From Anodontia alba (taxonomy: Eukaryota > Mollusca > Bivalvia > Lucinida > Lucinidae), in NCBI GenBank assembly GCA_964016985.1, contig OZ024824.1, positions 122,260,839 through 122,324,838 of the forward strand: a stretch of DNA of 64,000 nt, written 5' to 3'. The position numbers and the translations under genes were made by a program. Positions 1 through 10,192 of this stretch are shown here, piece after piece. A model generated the notes under the pieces. The model had not been told where the DNA came from, searched no databases, and saw only the letters and a program-made list of their open reading frames with translations. The number at the start of each line of letters is the position of its first letter. Positions within the stretch are counted from its first letter, which is position 1.

Positions 1-150
1 TACAAGTCTTAATGTCATTTGGCAAGACATTCCACCATTTGGGCCCCACCACAGTAATTGATTGGTCAGCAATCCTAAAAGTAATCCAATAGGAGGGGTG
101 TCTGTTTGGTTTTTATAATAACAATGTTCTATGGAAATTCCTGTTTTAAT

Positions 151-218
151 GAAAACATTGTAGACCATGATTATACGTCGCGTTCTGCGGCGACTGATCT
201 GGGTCTATACTGTTTGCC
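151..218. repeat. Family D palindrome (copy 1)
   Basis: First of about twenty copies of a roughly 67-bp imperfect palindrome whose arms read GCAAACAGTGTAGACCCAGA and meet at a short GC-rich centre around CGTTCTGCGGCG. As RNA or single-stranded DNA it would fold into a long hairpin. No coding content. This copy is diverged in its left arm (AAAACATTGTAGACC). Confidence 0.7.
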
Positions 219-441
219 AATGTCACTTCAATGGGACACGAGACATAAATGGGTTAAAAGCAGTGGCCTTGTGAAACTTATTTTTGATGAACAAAACCTC
301 ACGTGCATATATTCATTGTGTCAATAACGTACAATACCTTGTAGGATAATTTGATTACACAATTCCATACCCAGCAACATACTATTACAATGACAGCGTA
401 AAAATACAGCTAACTTCGTATTTGTTTTTGAAAACTGAACT

Positions 442-474
<33 letters not shown>

Positions 475-1205
475 TGACCAGTACATGTTTATAATATGTT
501 GTGAAAGACGAGAAACTGTATAGTCTAAGTCTGAATAAAATTTCTGTTCTGTTCAAACGACTTTTCTTTGAAATGGTTAAGTTTGGAAAACTGGCAGCTT
601 GTAAGTCATTACGTCGAAAATCACGTGCCTGTATTCATTGTGTCAGTAGCAGTTCCTCCCGCCTGTTTCAAGACATCATGTTGGAACATTACAATGCAAC
701 ATCATGCCTCGGAATATGAGTGAGGAAGTTAAACGTTAAAGTGCGAAGATCTGATGGACGGATTGAAAAACGGACAGACAGGCCAACAGAGGTAATTCTT
801 TAAGACTTCGACTTTCGCGGGAGACTTCGTCGCTGGGGCGTAAACTACCGACAGACCAGTAATTTAGACATGTGTATGTTAATCCGAAACTTCAAATAAC
901 ATAGTATTAGCTCACAAGCAATTAAGAAAATAGTACATATTTTATTTAATTATCATTTCGTTTCTTTTTTATTATAGACTACTTCTTTATGTATAGCATA
1001 AAGATACGAGGAAATTGTTGAGACTATGAGCTCGTCTGCCATTCCAACGGTCACATGTGGATTCGAAGCCTGCTTTGACCGGAAGTATTCCGGCTTGTGT
1101 AAACTTTTACACTGTACCATCATAGTTAGCTCATAAAAGTAAATCTAAATATTTCCCCGTAAAAATGAAGACAAAAATATTGAAATGAACATTAACGATA
1201 TATAT
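219..1205. other. Intergenic stretch, mostly unexplained
   Basis: No convincing exon. It contains a 31-base T run at 443-473. A weak local duplication is visible: a block with CACGTGC and TATTCATTGTGTCA occurs near 298-325 and again near 620-645. A LINE/SINE tail-like string, AATAAA followed by TTCTGTTCTG, lies at about 533-553. Short GGAC-type strings occur near 756-785. Confidence 0.4.
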
Positions 1206-1209
1206 TTTA

Positions 1210-1250
1210 TAATAAAAATAATAATAACAATGATGATAATAATAATAATA

Positions 1251-1288
<38 letters not shown>

Positions 1289-1304
1289 CTATTATTAATA
1301 CTGT

Positions 1305-1343
<39 letters not shown>

Positions 1344-1345
1344 TT
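1210..1345. repeat. Compound (AAT)n/(ATT)n and (TTTA)n microsatellite
   Basis: An AAT run turns into an ATT run at about 1250, which makes the tract self-complementary, and is followed by TTTA repeats from about 1303. Confidence 0.9.
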
Positions 1346-1612
1346 TTCATTAGTATCTTATTCATTACGTCATTGAATTATGCGCAGACACCAGTGCAGA
1401 AGAAATTAGCACAATCTCTAAGTTCTACCGCAGAACTTTATGATAGACAACTACAAACACAGTGAAAGGTTTCGAATTATGACTATAAGAATTATACAAA
1501 GAAAGCACGACCACGCCGCTGAACAGCGGACAGACCATCGCGGATAATGGTCAACCAATTCAATTCCAATTAAGGAAAGCAGAACTAATATTTAAATTTG
1601 GTAAATCTGTAG

Positions 1613-1788
1613 ACATGACTTATTGATCCTATACGAGAAGCCGATAGATGTGTTTACCCAGGGGATAGCTTCAAATTGCTTTGCAGCGGGTGCGAGTTTG
1701 AGGAAAGGATTAAAATTGGATAAAAAGTTGAAGAATTTACTGAAGACACCCTATTGGCGTCGCAAGGATCTTGAGTGTGTTAAAAGAG
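1613..1788 (+). CDS. Candidate internal coding exon, function unknown
   Basis: A frame free of stops opens at 1605 and runs beyond 1990, through an otherwise AT-rich region. AG at 1611-1612 could be a splice acceptor, although its pyrimidine tract is poor. GAG|GTATTT at 1786-1794 could be a donor, giving a 176-bp exon. The encoded peptide has a protein-like, lysine-rich, soluble composition (for example EKPIDVFTQGIASNCFAAG, then YWRRKDLECVKRG). I do not recognise a family. If it is not spliced at 1788, the frame continues to a T-run that would encode phenylalanines, which is not credible as protein. Could equally be a chance ORF. Confidence 0.35.
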
Positions 1789-1997
1789 GTATTTTTATAA
1801 CATACTTCGCTAATGTTATAGCCGCTCTGACGGAAGATTACGGATTGTTAAATAGTAATATACTTATCTCATCAAACAACAAATGGGTCGGCACACGAAA
1901 AAGGGACCTTATCGTTTTTCGGTTTGTGATTCTTCAAGTGCGCATGTGCAGTAATCTTTTTGACGTTTATTTTACTCTATTTGGGCTACAAACCTGC

Positions 1998-2044
1998 GTT
2001 TTTTTTTTGTTTTTTTTTTTTTTTTTGTTTTTTTTTTTTTTTTT
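1998..2044. repeat. Interrupted poly-T tract
   Basis: T runs broken by single G bases, directly 5' of an E-like hairpin. It creates the spurious phenylalanine tail of the ORF that starts upstream. Confidence 0.9.
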
Positions 2045-2073
2045 GCCTGAAGCTTCCTTAAGGTCTCAATTAT

Positions 2074-2192
2074 ACGTCTGCGAACAGCAAAGGCTCTGGC
2101 GAGTCTGCGCGTATGCGCAGACTCGCCTGAGCATTTGCTGGTCGCCGATGTGATAAGTACCCTCTTCTCATGTGCTGGCTCAAATAAACTTG
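2074..2192. repeat. Family E-like hairpin (diverged)
   Basis: Contains an inverted GCGAGTCTGCGCG/CGCAGACTCGC pair and ends with ATGTGCTGGCTCAAA, resembling the right border of family E. Confidence 0.5.
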
Positions 2193-2378
2193 TCCGCCAT
2201 GGGGAAAGGTACCTTCGAAGAATATGCTGAGCGAAAGTTAAAGAACCAGTCAGGCAGCGAACCCAGCCAGCATTGTATTTAACTCTTTGGACCGGTCTAC
2301 ATTGTATTTCAATACAACTGCAGAGTACCTAATTAGTTTTTATTATTACTATGTTTTATATAATTTTCTGTACTTAAT

Positions 2379-2445
2379 GCAAACAGTGTAGAGCCTCATC
2401 AGACGCCGCGTTCTGTGGCGTCTGATCTGGGTTTACACTGTTTGC
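2379..2445. repeat. Family D palindrome (copy 2)
   Basis: Arms GCAAACAGTGTAGAGCC and GGGTTTACACTGTTTGC around GACGCCGCGTTCTGTGGCGTC. The left flank (TTTTATATAATTTTC) matches the flank of the copy at 46069. Confidence 0.8.
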
Positions 2446-2730
2446 TATCCTGTCGGGCCAGTAACCGGTATTGATTAAGAATGCTAGCTTGGAAACCATG
2501 TGTGATCAGAAACTTAGTCGTTAAATTCTGACAAAGCATCATAATTCTTCTCACTTAACCCCTGATTCTAAAGTAATATACAAGTCTAAAAGCAGACAGA
2601 AAAGTTCCGGATCAAACGTGATGTTGTGCAGGCTGATCTGGATCTTCGTTTTCTGCATTCGCTCGAAGAACATCTTTTTTCACGGCGCTGTTGATGTTTT
2701 TTAAGTCGCTCCGTAAAAATGTGAAAATAG

Positions 2731-2732
<2 letters not shown>

Positions 2733-2764
<32 letters not shown>
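2733..2764. repeat. Poly-T tract
   Basis: Uninterrupted run of about 31 T bases. Confidence 0.95.
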
Positions 2765-2765
<1 letters not shown>

Positions 2766-2861
2766 TTATCACTTGCCAATAGCGAAATACCTGATCAGCA
2801 TCTGCTTTTGCAGTCCAATGCGGGTCCTTGGTCTTTGTCGACCTACCAAAGCTAGCCATCT

Positions 2862-3139
2862 ATCACGAAAACACGCCTATATAGTTTTGACCCCCTTAAA
2901 CCCCACTTTTATATAGTAAAACTGGGGTTTACAGGGGTATACATTATTTTTCTTATTTCTGCTCAAAAACATAGATTGCGGGTACTCGTTAGAACCGCCT
3001 CACCGAGGCGGTTCTAACGAGTACCCACAATCTATGTTTTGAGCGGAAATATGAAAAATATCAGAAATTTTTATCTGAAAATTTTCATTTTTTGGTGGGA
3101 AAATTTTCAGTATATTTGAATAGGCATGTTTTCGTAATG
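2862..3139 (+). mobile_element. Family A MITE, reference copy
   Basis: Non-autonomous element of about 280 bp with no coding capacity. Terminal inverted repeats are about 20 bp (consensus CATCACGAAAACATGCCTAT). The left third carries CCCCCTTAAACCCCAC and a reverse-oriented TGGGGTTTACAGGGG. The centre is a near-perfect hairpin of two 33-bp arms (ATAGATTGTGGGTACTCGTT then AGAACCGCCTC) joined tip to tip, and the right third has an AAAATTTTCA stem. No clean target-site duplication could be assigned across copies, so the superfamily is left open. Eleven copies lie in this window. Confidence 0.85.
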
Positions 3140-3653
3140 GATTGCGTTAACGAACAACGAAGGTCATGACCCGACTCCTCGGTGGGGCTGTTGGTCCTGG
3201 ACCACCATTGTCTCATACCTCAAAAAGGCTTGTTTTCTTCAAGCCGGACACTTTATATTTAAAAGACTGACACAGCCTACTCCAAATACTATGTACAAAC
3301 TATATAGATAAACCAAACAGTGAACTTAAACAAAAGGGTTGAATGTTTGAACACCTAGCCCATCAACTTGTCTTTATGAGCGGTGTCAATATAAGTCAAC
3401 AAAGCATTCTGAAGGGCGTGTTGTGCCGATATAAACATGAGCAGACAGTTTAATTGTAAGTGAGAATCACAGATTAATTTCTTCAAGTGTCTATAAGACT
3501 GTGTTAATCCTAAATATTGTTTAACTGTCAACTTGCTTATATGCTTAGAAAACCTGCGGCTTTGAAAACAAAACTCGGCTTAAGTGACTATACACACTTA
3601 TAGTAGATTTTCCTGCATATCAATACATCCATGCGTCGTAGGGTCTGCAAAAA
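3140..3653. other. Unexplained intergenic stretch
   Basis: No repeat family, RNA gene or exon-like frame was recognised on either strand. Confidence 0.4.
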
Positions 3654-3985
3654 ACAGTCGTTATCTCTGCTTCGCTTATATCGAAATGAAAATCTGGTCC
3701 CTGTTTTATCATGGAAATCTAACAACAGGTAATAAAATATTGGGGGGAAAATAAAACATTAAGGAAAAGAGGAGAACTAAGGAGCAGTTTCTCCTCTTTT
3801 CCACAATATTTTCAATATATCTTTAACTTCAGGAATCAAATTTCGTATTCATTTGTGAAAATGAAAATGTGGTTGTTTGGTTTACTTTTTTTCTTCAATT
3901 CTGCAAATCTGATACGTCAAGGTACGGATTTTTCGAAGTATGTCAGAGAATCCCTTGGACTTCGAGATAACGAGAGTCGACTGTA
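3654..3985 (-). mobile_element. Family C MITE (pogo/mariner-like ends), copy 1
   Basis: About 330 bp. The intact right end reads CGAGATAACGAGAGTCGACT followed by GTA; the left end is decayed. The family consensus starts TACAGTCGACTCTCGTTATC and has a central hairpin GGAGAAATTGCTCC...GGAGCAATTTCTCC bounded by TTTTCCACAATATTTT. CAGT ends beside TA are typical of Tc1/mariner/pogo elements. Here the central hairpin is shortened. Confidence 0.75.
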
Positions 3986-4090
3986 ATGTGATATAAAGTA
4001 ACATGGTTGCCTTATTTGTTCTAACTTTTGGGACACTTTTAACTCCTTACCATACTTATCCTTAACTTTGAGCAAGTTATTGGATAATTG

Positions 4091-4135
4091 TCAACCAGTG
4101 CAGACGCTGATCAGACGCCGTGTGCTGCGACAGTG
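4091..4135. repeat. Family D half-palindrome
   Basis: Left half only (CAGTGCAGACGCTGATCAGACGCCG). It is preceded at about 4040-4075 by the CTCCTTACCATACTTATCC flank seen beside other D copies. Confidence 0.5.
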
Positions 4136-4310
4136 TCCGAATACTTAGGACAAAAACGATAGATACACAGAACAAGTTTTCTGCTAATAAGTGACCCGGA
4201 TAATTAGGTAGAGCTCTTGAAATATATTTCATGCGGAGTTATTTCCATAAAGGAAGTTGGTTACACGACAGCTGTGACGATTTTTGTTCCTACTGAATAA
4301 CCTTAAATAT

Positions 4311-4421
4311 ACCCAGCAGACACATGACGTCTATACAACGTCACCTCAATGTCGATGCAACGTCATGACGTTGCATCGACGTTGAGGCGACGTTGTATAA
4401 ACGACATATGCCCGCTGGGTA
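4311..4421. mobile_element. Family J palindromic element (copy 1)
   Basis: A 110-bp nearly perfect palindrome with ends ACCCAGC.../...GCTGGGT and centre GCAACGTCATGACGTTGC. It is built from repeated ACGTC/GACGT words. It has no coding capacity and almost its whole length is arm. Confidence 0.8.
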
Positions 4422-4583
4422 GTTTCTCTATTTCTATTTGATTAATTTTAGTCCAGAACTGTTGCTTTGAGACACGCTGTTCGATTATAAACAGAAATAT
4501 AGACGAAGTGCCCCAGGAAATTACAGTCTTCCGTAGGCACCAAAAGAAGTAGAGATAAACAAACCTTGACAAAAGTTCAATAT

Positions 4584-4822
4584 AAGCCAGCGGACGACAA
4601 TACCTACAAAATGGCATGTGTGCACAGCGAAGACTCAGATCAGCCTGGGCATCCGCCAAGTCTGATCAGAGTCTTCGCTGTCCGCATGAGGAAAGCTTGG
4701 GTCCTTACCCATTGAGCGCACAGGGAAGACTCTGTTCAGACTTGCCGGATGCCCAGGATGATCTGAGTCTTCGCTGAGCGCACATGCTATTTTGTTGGTT
4801 TTGTCTTGCACTGGCTCATTTG
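4584..4822. mobile_element. Family E double-hairpin MITE (copy 1)
   Basis: About 240 bp. Outer inverted repeats are GAGCCAGCGCACGACAAAAC-like. Inside lie two hairpins in tandem, each with arms CGAAGACTCAGATCAGCCTG/CTGATCAGAGTCTTCG, separated by a GCATGAGGAAAGCTTGGGTCC linker variant. A 98-codon minus-strand ORF over this copy and family J is an artefact of the repeats. Confidence 0.8.
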
Positions 4823-4877
4823 ATGTTTTATATGAATATTTACGTAATTTGTTAATCTAACTGATATAGTGCCTTCG

Positions 4878-4925
4878 CCCGTCTGTCTGTCTGTCTTTCT
4901 AGCTCTGTCTGTCTCTTTTTCTCTC
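4878..4925. repeat. (GTCT)n-rich low-complexity tract
   Basis: CTGT/GTCT repeats grading into TTTTTCTCTC. Confidence 0.85.
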
Positions 4926-5197
4926 TTTCCGTGTTTCTAAAGCAAAATGAGACTTGGCAATTCATGTTAGTCATCGTGTACACGGTCGATTCACATGATT
5001 TGTCAAGCTCTGCTTCCTAGAAAAAATAAAACAAATTATAAGAATTTCGTTTGCTACGTGTTAAAATTATGCTGTGAGGATCGGTGAGGTGTTGTTCTAT
5101 TCCCCGTATCTAAACAATTATTAACATAGCTCCAGACAACAAGATTGTCCAGAAACAAAAAAAGTGTTGAAAAAACTTATAGAAAAAAAAAGAATAG

Positions 5198-5399
5198 GAG
5201 CCAGCGCATGACAAAACCAGCAAAATGACTGTGCGCCCAGCGAAGACGCAGATCAGCCTGGGCATCCGCCCAGTCTGATCAGAGTCTTCGCTGTGCGCTC
5301 AATGGGTAGCTAAGAACTCAATCTGGGTGGATGCCCGGGCCGATCTGATTCTTAGCTGGGCGCATATGTCATTTTGTAGGTTTTAGTGTGCGCTGGCTC
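5198..5399. mobile_element. Family E MITE (copy 2)
   Basis: Ends GAGCCAGCGCATGACAAAAC and GTGTGCGCTGGCTC. The right hairpin arm is diverged (GATTCTTAGCTGGGCGC). Only about 375 bp from copy 1. Confidence 0.8.
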
Positions 5400-5736
5400 G
5401 TATAATAATGATATGAATGAGTATATGTGACTATGGACCAAAGACAGAGTTAGAAAACACTACGAGGTAAAATATAATAGTCCGTTATGAAAATGATAAT
5501 TTTATTTTCCGATCGCGAAGATGTTTCTAATATCTAGAGGGATACGCTAATGCCCGTTCGAGACATCTGTTCCGTTGGTTTGATGGTATAGGCCTTTCAA
5601 TAATGATACGATATACTACGATATACTTACGATAGGATATACCTAATTAATGAATTAACACTTTCACCCCCGAGTTTCTGACATGGACTTCAATCTCTGT
5701 ATTCGGACACGTCTATCGTTGCAAATAGAGGTTTTA
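5400..5736. other. Unexplained intergenic stretch
   Basis: Nothing recognised apart from a short degenerate tandem ATACGATATACTACGATATA near 5608. Confidence 0.4.
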
Positions 5737-5830
5737 GAAAAAAAAAAAAAAAAAAAAAAAAACAGAATGACAGTGTAGATCCTGATGAGTCCGCTTGTTA
5801 CGAGCCGTCTCATCTGGCTTTGGACTTTTT
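5737..5830. repeat. Poly-A tract plus diverged family D hairpin
   Basis: An A run of about 25 bases (5738-5762) directly abuts a weak D palindrome at 5769-5830 (CAGTGTAGATCCTGATGAG...CTCATCTGGCTTTGGAC). Confidence 0.6.
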
Positions 5831-6920
5831 GTAACGGTATCTGGTCACCAGTTTGTTTGCTTTTGTACGTACTATAATTAATTTTACCAATTTCTCGTGA
5901 AACAAAGACCTTACATATAGATATAATTAGAATATTATTTTCTTTCTTTTTGTGCAGTGCCAAACCCGCTAATAATGTGCTAATGGTGTTTTGAATCAAA
6001 CTTTATAAATCTCCCTCGGCTGACGGCAAAACGGGCTCATTTTAGTCTTGCTAATATATTTTCGGAGGGTGTCAATTTCATCTCCTCATAGCCACACGAA
6101 GACAAATATTTGCATAAAACTGCACATGGTAATCTAAAACAAATTTGTCTCCAATTTTCGCTGATGTGTTTAGATTCTTTTGGGGCTGTGAAGGCGATGA
6201 TTACATTTACAAGCGTAAATTGCCATTACCCCTTCTACAAATAAACCGAGAACCCATTTTCAAACAAGAATCATTGCATCAAAGTTAGAATCCATTAGTG
6301 TACCAGTCAGAATGAAACTAATACAGCAAAGAAATGTTTCTTTTCAGTACTTGAAACCAGTCTAGAGATCCAGCTTCCGGTACAAGGGTAAAATAGATTG
6401 TAAAAGTCACGTTAAGGCGACATAGATGGCAGCTTTTATATCAAGGGTTATTGATATTTATGCGAAAATTCTTAAGAGTTCGCAAATTCATTGTCTCCTT
6501 GACAATGGAGAAAAAAGTTTCATTTCTTCCTGCGTTTGGCGGATGATCGATGGAAATGAACAATCTTTGATCGCATACGGCTGTTTTCCTTTTTCACTCC
6601 CTGCAGACTTCATCTGAAGCAACAACGTACGTCACTCTACCAAAGTCATGCAATGATAGCTTTAAAACAATTTACCCACAATCCTTGTCGGTCTGATTCG
6701 GATCTCTTCGGTAATTCGAGATGGTTATGGCGAAAATGGATTGCTTCCTTCTCTCTTATTAAAGGTGTAACTACCAGTTTGGAAATAATAGGGTTTGCCG
6801 AGTAGTATCATTTCTGATCCGTCATTTAGACACCATACAGAGTTTTAGCAGACAGCCTGTTAGACTCCAGTTGGAGTGAATGTATTTGATTTTCTTGTAT
6901 CGTGGTGTTTAACGCTTAAC
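5831..6920. other. Long stretch without recognised features
   Basis: No repeat family was found. A 63-codon plus-strand ORF at 6426-6617 has no splice context or recognisable domain and was not accepted. AT content is similar to surrounding non-coding DNA. Confidence 0.4.
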
Positions 6921-7103
6921 GTGCTGGGTAATAATTTCAGCAGACGACTTTTTTTTAAATATTTGTTTCTTATTTTGTTCCCAGAAAATAGAATTTGACA
7001 TTTCCTGCAAATTGTATTTGCATGAAATGACAAATCCTATCTATTGAGCCAATATGAAAAAAAAATATCAATTTGTCGTTTGCTGAATTTTCCCAGAACT
7101 TGC
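6921..7103. mobile_element. Family G MITE (copy 1)
   Basis: Family G consensus is about 190 bp: CTGGGTAAAAATTTCAGCAG with ACGAC following, then a long imperfect hairpin with arms CAGAAAATAGATTTTGACAT and TTTCATGCAAATTGTCTCC. In better copies both sides have TTAA nearby, which would suit a piggyBac-type target site. This copy is AT-expanded at the right arm and followed by poly-A. Confidence 0.7.
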
Positions 7104-7109
7104 TAAAAA

Positions 7110-7136
7110 CAAAAAAAAAAAAAAAAAAAAAAAAAC
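7110..7136. repeat. Poly-A tract
   Basis: About 25 uninterrupted A bases. Confidence 0.9.
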
Positions 7137-7570
7137 AGACATAGGAATAGTTTCCTAATCAATTTAGAAGAAACGTGTACGTTTGGTTCTTTAATTTACC
7201 ATGCTAGGTAATAGCAGTTACCACGAAACTCTAATGAACTCAGGTTGTGTAATTTTATTGCACGAGTTATGTTGCGTCTGAATGTCCCCTGTGCAAGACC
7301 TATGTTAGGGATATACTTCAGCATGTAGTGGTACCGTGAACGACTACTCGTGTCTCAAGAGAACTGCTCTTTAACAGCCCAGAAATTGGGTCATATTTCT
7401 ATAATCAGTCTATGTCTGACAGCAACGAAGAAACCTTATTCCAGCACTTACATGTACTTGGCAGTAATAATGTATCTACACCCCTGAAGATCACATAGAC
7501 CTTACAGAAAGAGCTTTCTCTTGAAATGATACAGCTATATCAGGAGTGTTTAGACTGGAATTATAGACCT
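7137..7570. other. Unexplained intergenic stretch
   Basis: No element, RNA gene or exon-like frame was recognised. Confidence 0.4.
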
Positions 7571-7800
7571 GGGCCCAGTTGTTCAAAACTAACGATATCG
7601 TTAGTTAACGTATCATTAAAATTTTGACCATTAAACAGGGCATTTATGCTAATTGTTTTGCTGAAAAAAAAATGAGAAGCTTTTGCAGCTACTCACATTG
7701 TTTTTCAGCAAAAATACTTGTGAAATAGATATTGTACTTACTAGAACAGTTACAATTTTGACCACTAACGAGCTCGTTAAGCTAACGATGTTTTGAACAC
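7571..7800. mobile_element. Family F MITE (copy 1, right end truncated)
   Basis: Family F is about 240 bp with ends GGGCCCAGTTGTTCAAA, a subterminal ACGATATCGTTAGTTAACGT block, and a central hairpin AGTAGCTTTTGC/GCAAAAGCTACT framed by TTTTTGCTGAAAAA. In this copy the right terminus stops at GATGTTTTGAACAC and lacks CTGGGCCC. Confidence 0.8.
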
Positions 7801-7999
7801 TAAAACACTGGCACTGTGACGTTTTCACACTCATGTGTTACGGGAATGTACCCACCCAACAAATGTTAGAACGTATGAGTTTTCTCGTACATTCTCTACG
7901 TATTCCATATTTTGCATGTTTTGCATTTATGTGAGTATTGATATGTGTACGGTTTGTATCTCATTTATTTGAGGAATTAGAGCATGGAATGAAATGGAA

Positions 8000-8129
8000 C
8001 AGAAAATAGGATTTTACATTGCAAATTGTCTCCATTCTAGACAGTTTCCATGAAATGTCAAACTTGTTTTCTGGGAAAATAAGAAAAAAAATCAATATGT
8101 CGATTGCTGAAATTTTTACCCAGCATGCT
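8000..8129. mobile_element. Family G MITE (copy 2, left truncated)
   Basis: Retains the hairpin region and the right end CTGAAATTTTTACCCAGCAT followed by GC. GTTAA lies 10 bases further on. Confidence 0.7.
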
Positions 8130-8330
8130 TATAGTTAAATCTATACCAAATCAGTTAACGTATGCAAATATAAGATTCATCATCCGCTCTAGATAAACAA
8201 AGAATAGAACTTAAGGCACAAGAAGATGATTTTATCTCTTGTTTTCTCGCCATTACCATCTAGTGGGGATTGTTCTTTAATACTCATTAATTTTGTCACT
8301 TCATTTAGCCTTTACAACTCTTTGTGTTAA

Positions 8331-8490
8331 TTCAGCAGACTACGAAACTGATGAGATTTTTCATATTTTTCCCAGAAAACAGGTTTTGACATTTCATGCA
8401 ATTTGCATGAAATGTCAAAATGTCAAACCTGTTTTCTAGAAAAAGTAATCAAAATATTTAAAAATGGCATCTGCTGAAATTTTTACCCAG
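8331..8490. mobile_element. Family G MITE (copy 3)
   Basis: Left TTCAGCAGACTACG, right CTGCTGAAATTTTTACCCAG. The central arms meet directly at ATGCAATTTGCAT, so this is the most compact hairpin of the family here. Confidence 0.75.
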
Positions 8491-8552
8491 AGTACAGAGA
8501 GTTAAATCCCCAACACGGAGAAACTTTGGAACCAAGGAACTGCATAATATTT

Positions 8553-8621
<69 letters not shown>

Positions 8622-8623
8622 TT
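8553..8623. repeat. (TTTA)n microsatellite
   Basis: About 17 uninterrupted TTTA units; it accounts for a repetitive FIYL-type ORF. Confidence 0.95.
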
Positions 8624-8696
8624 CAAAATCAAACCAAACATAACAAACATCTTCACTATACATCTACAGACACACGTTCCTTGCATATCCACGGTG

Positions 8697-8755
8697 CACC
8701 TAGCGTGTGTGGATTCAGAGGCTGATCCGAGTCTTCGCTGGGTGCACATGTTCTA
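8697..8755. repeat. Family E half element
   Basis: Right half only: GATCCGAGTCTTCGCTGGGT followed by GCACATG. Confidence 0.55.
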
Positions 8756-8862
8756 GTGTATATTTTCCCATGTTCGTCGCATACTGATTCATTTTCGTCG
8801 AAACGTAATTATTTCGAAGATACCTTAACTCGTTCACTGCCACAGGTGATTATAATAGGCTT

Positions 8863-8930
8863 TTGCAGACAGCATAGATCCAGATGAGACGGCTCAGTGA
8901 GCCGTCTCATCTGAATCTACGCTGTTTAAA
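8863..8930. repeat. Family D palindrome (GAGACGGCTC subtype)
   Basis: The centre is GATGAGACGGCTC/GAGCCGTCTCATC, the same subtype as the copy at 21868. Confidence 0.75.
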
Positions 8931-9215
8931 TATAAACGTATTTCCATACTATAGCTTGTTAAAATAATAAAAAAAAAAACAAAAAAAACAGACGACAAAT
9001 GTCGTCTGAAATTTTGCACCGAAAGAGTTGATAGCCATAACATGCAGGAAGGAGGTCCGCGGCAACACTCACAAAACATAGGCTACTAACTAGTGACACC
9101 AAGGTGAAGAGTAAACATATCTGGCCATGACAGACAGCACACACTTTAAAAAACAACTTAAAACAAAGAAACCAGCTCCCTCGTCCGCAACGAGGTAATC
9201 ACAATGCAAGACGGT

Positions 9216-9259
9216 AATACCAGCATCAGAACAAGAAACATTACACACAAGAACAACAA
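9216..9259. repeat. 44-bp direct repeat, left copy
   Basis: Matches 9530-9573 in the same orientation with three mismatches. The pair directly flanks the family A element between them. Confidence 0.85.
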
Positions 9260-9529
9260 TTACGAAACAACGCCTATTCAAATAAATAGAAAATTTCACC
9301 TTCAAAAACTGAAAATTTTCAGATAAAATCTCTGATATTTTTTCTGCTCAAAAGATAGATTGTGGGTACTCGTTAGAACCGCCTCGGCGAGGTGGTTCTA
9401 ACGAGTACCCACAATCTATGTTTTTTAGCAGAAATAAGAAAAATAATGTATACCCCTGTAAACCCCGGTTTTACTGTATAAAAGTGGGGTTTAAGGGGGC
9501 CAAAATTATATAGGTATGTTTTCGTGATG
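9260..9529 (-). mobile_element. Family A MITE, inverted copy
   Basis: Opposite orientation to the reference copy. The left end ATTACGAAACAACGCCTATT is mutated; the right end reads TAGGTATGTTTTCGTGATG. It is bounded on both sides by the 44-bp direct repeat. Confidence 0.85.
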
Positions 9530-9573
9530 AATGCCAGCATCGGAACAAGAAACATTACACACGAGAACAACAA
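9530..9573. repeat. 44-bp direct repeat, right copy
   Basis: Starts AATGCCAGCATCGGAACAAG; partner of 9216-9259. Far too long for an ordinary target-site duplication. Confidence 0.85.
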
Positions 9574-9844
9574 AGAAATCAAGGTGGGGGCAGCCGTAAA
9601 GCGGTTCACCCCAGAGCTAGGATAGAAATGGTTGAACATGATACTACTTTGCTTTCGGGATCTTTCAGAAAGTCGTGTTTTGCTTGGCGCTTTATACAGA
9701 AGAAGTAAATTTGCAAACGTTTGCCATGATTTAATGCAAAATCATGCAATCATAACTATGCACGAAAACTTTTATTCTAGTTATTGGTTTTAAAAAATAA
9801 TCAAATATTTTTTTTTCCCCAAAGTAAAAATGAATGCAGATTTG
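9574..9844. other. Unexplained stretch
   Basis: No feature recognised. The first part (CAAGGTGGGGGCAGCCGTAA) is more GC-rich but has no credible reading frame. Confidence 0.35.
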
Positions 9845-10075
9845 AAAAAAAAAAAAAAAAATCTGTAGGATAGGTAACTTGAAGGCAGATTTTCAACAGG
9901 TTTCGCTTGTTCAATTTTTCTGTGATTTTCACAATATTGTTGTGAAGCACCTGTAATTCAAATTCAGCAAAGAAGAGAAAAAATAGTTTATCGGACGAAA
10001 TTAAAAAAAAAAAAAAAAAAAAGTACTTTACTATAGAAATGTCACAGGTCAGGTCATTTTTTTTTTTTTTTTTTG
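9845..10075. repeat. Cluster of poly-A and poly-T runs
   Basis: A runs at 9845-9860 and 10003-10022 and a T run at 10058-10074. The oppositely oriented runs could pair. Confidence 0.85.
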
Positions 10076-10192
10076 CCGTAAATTTAATTTTAGAATGACT
10101 ATTTGAGAACTCAACACAGAAACAGAAAAAAAATGGTTTCTGATGATAAGATATGGTCAATCAGAACAAAATATTTTAAAGCCTTATAAAGC

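Noticed and set aside
1789..2153. Extension of the 1.6-kb ORF through poly-T
   Set aside because: Would encode long phenylalanine runs; treated as non-coding after the putative donor.
4363..4659. 98-codon minus-strand ORF
   Set aside because: Spans family J and family E elements; openness comes from the palindromes.
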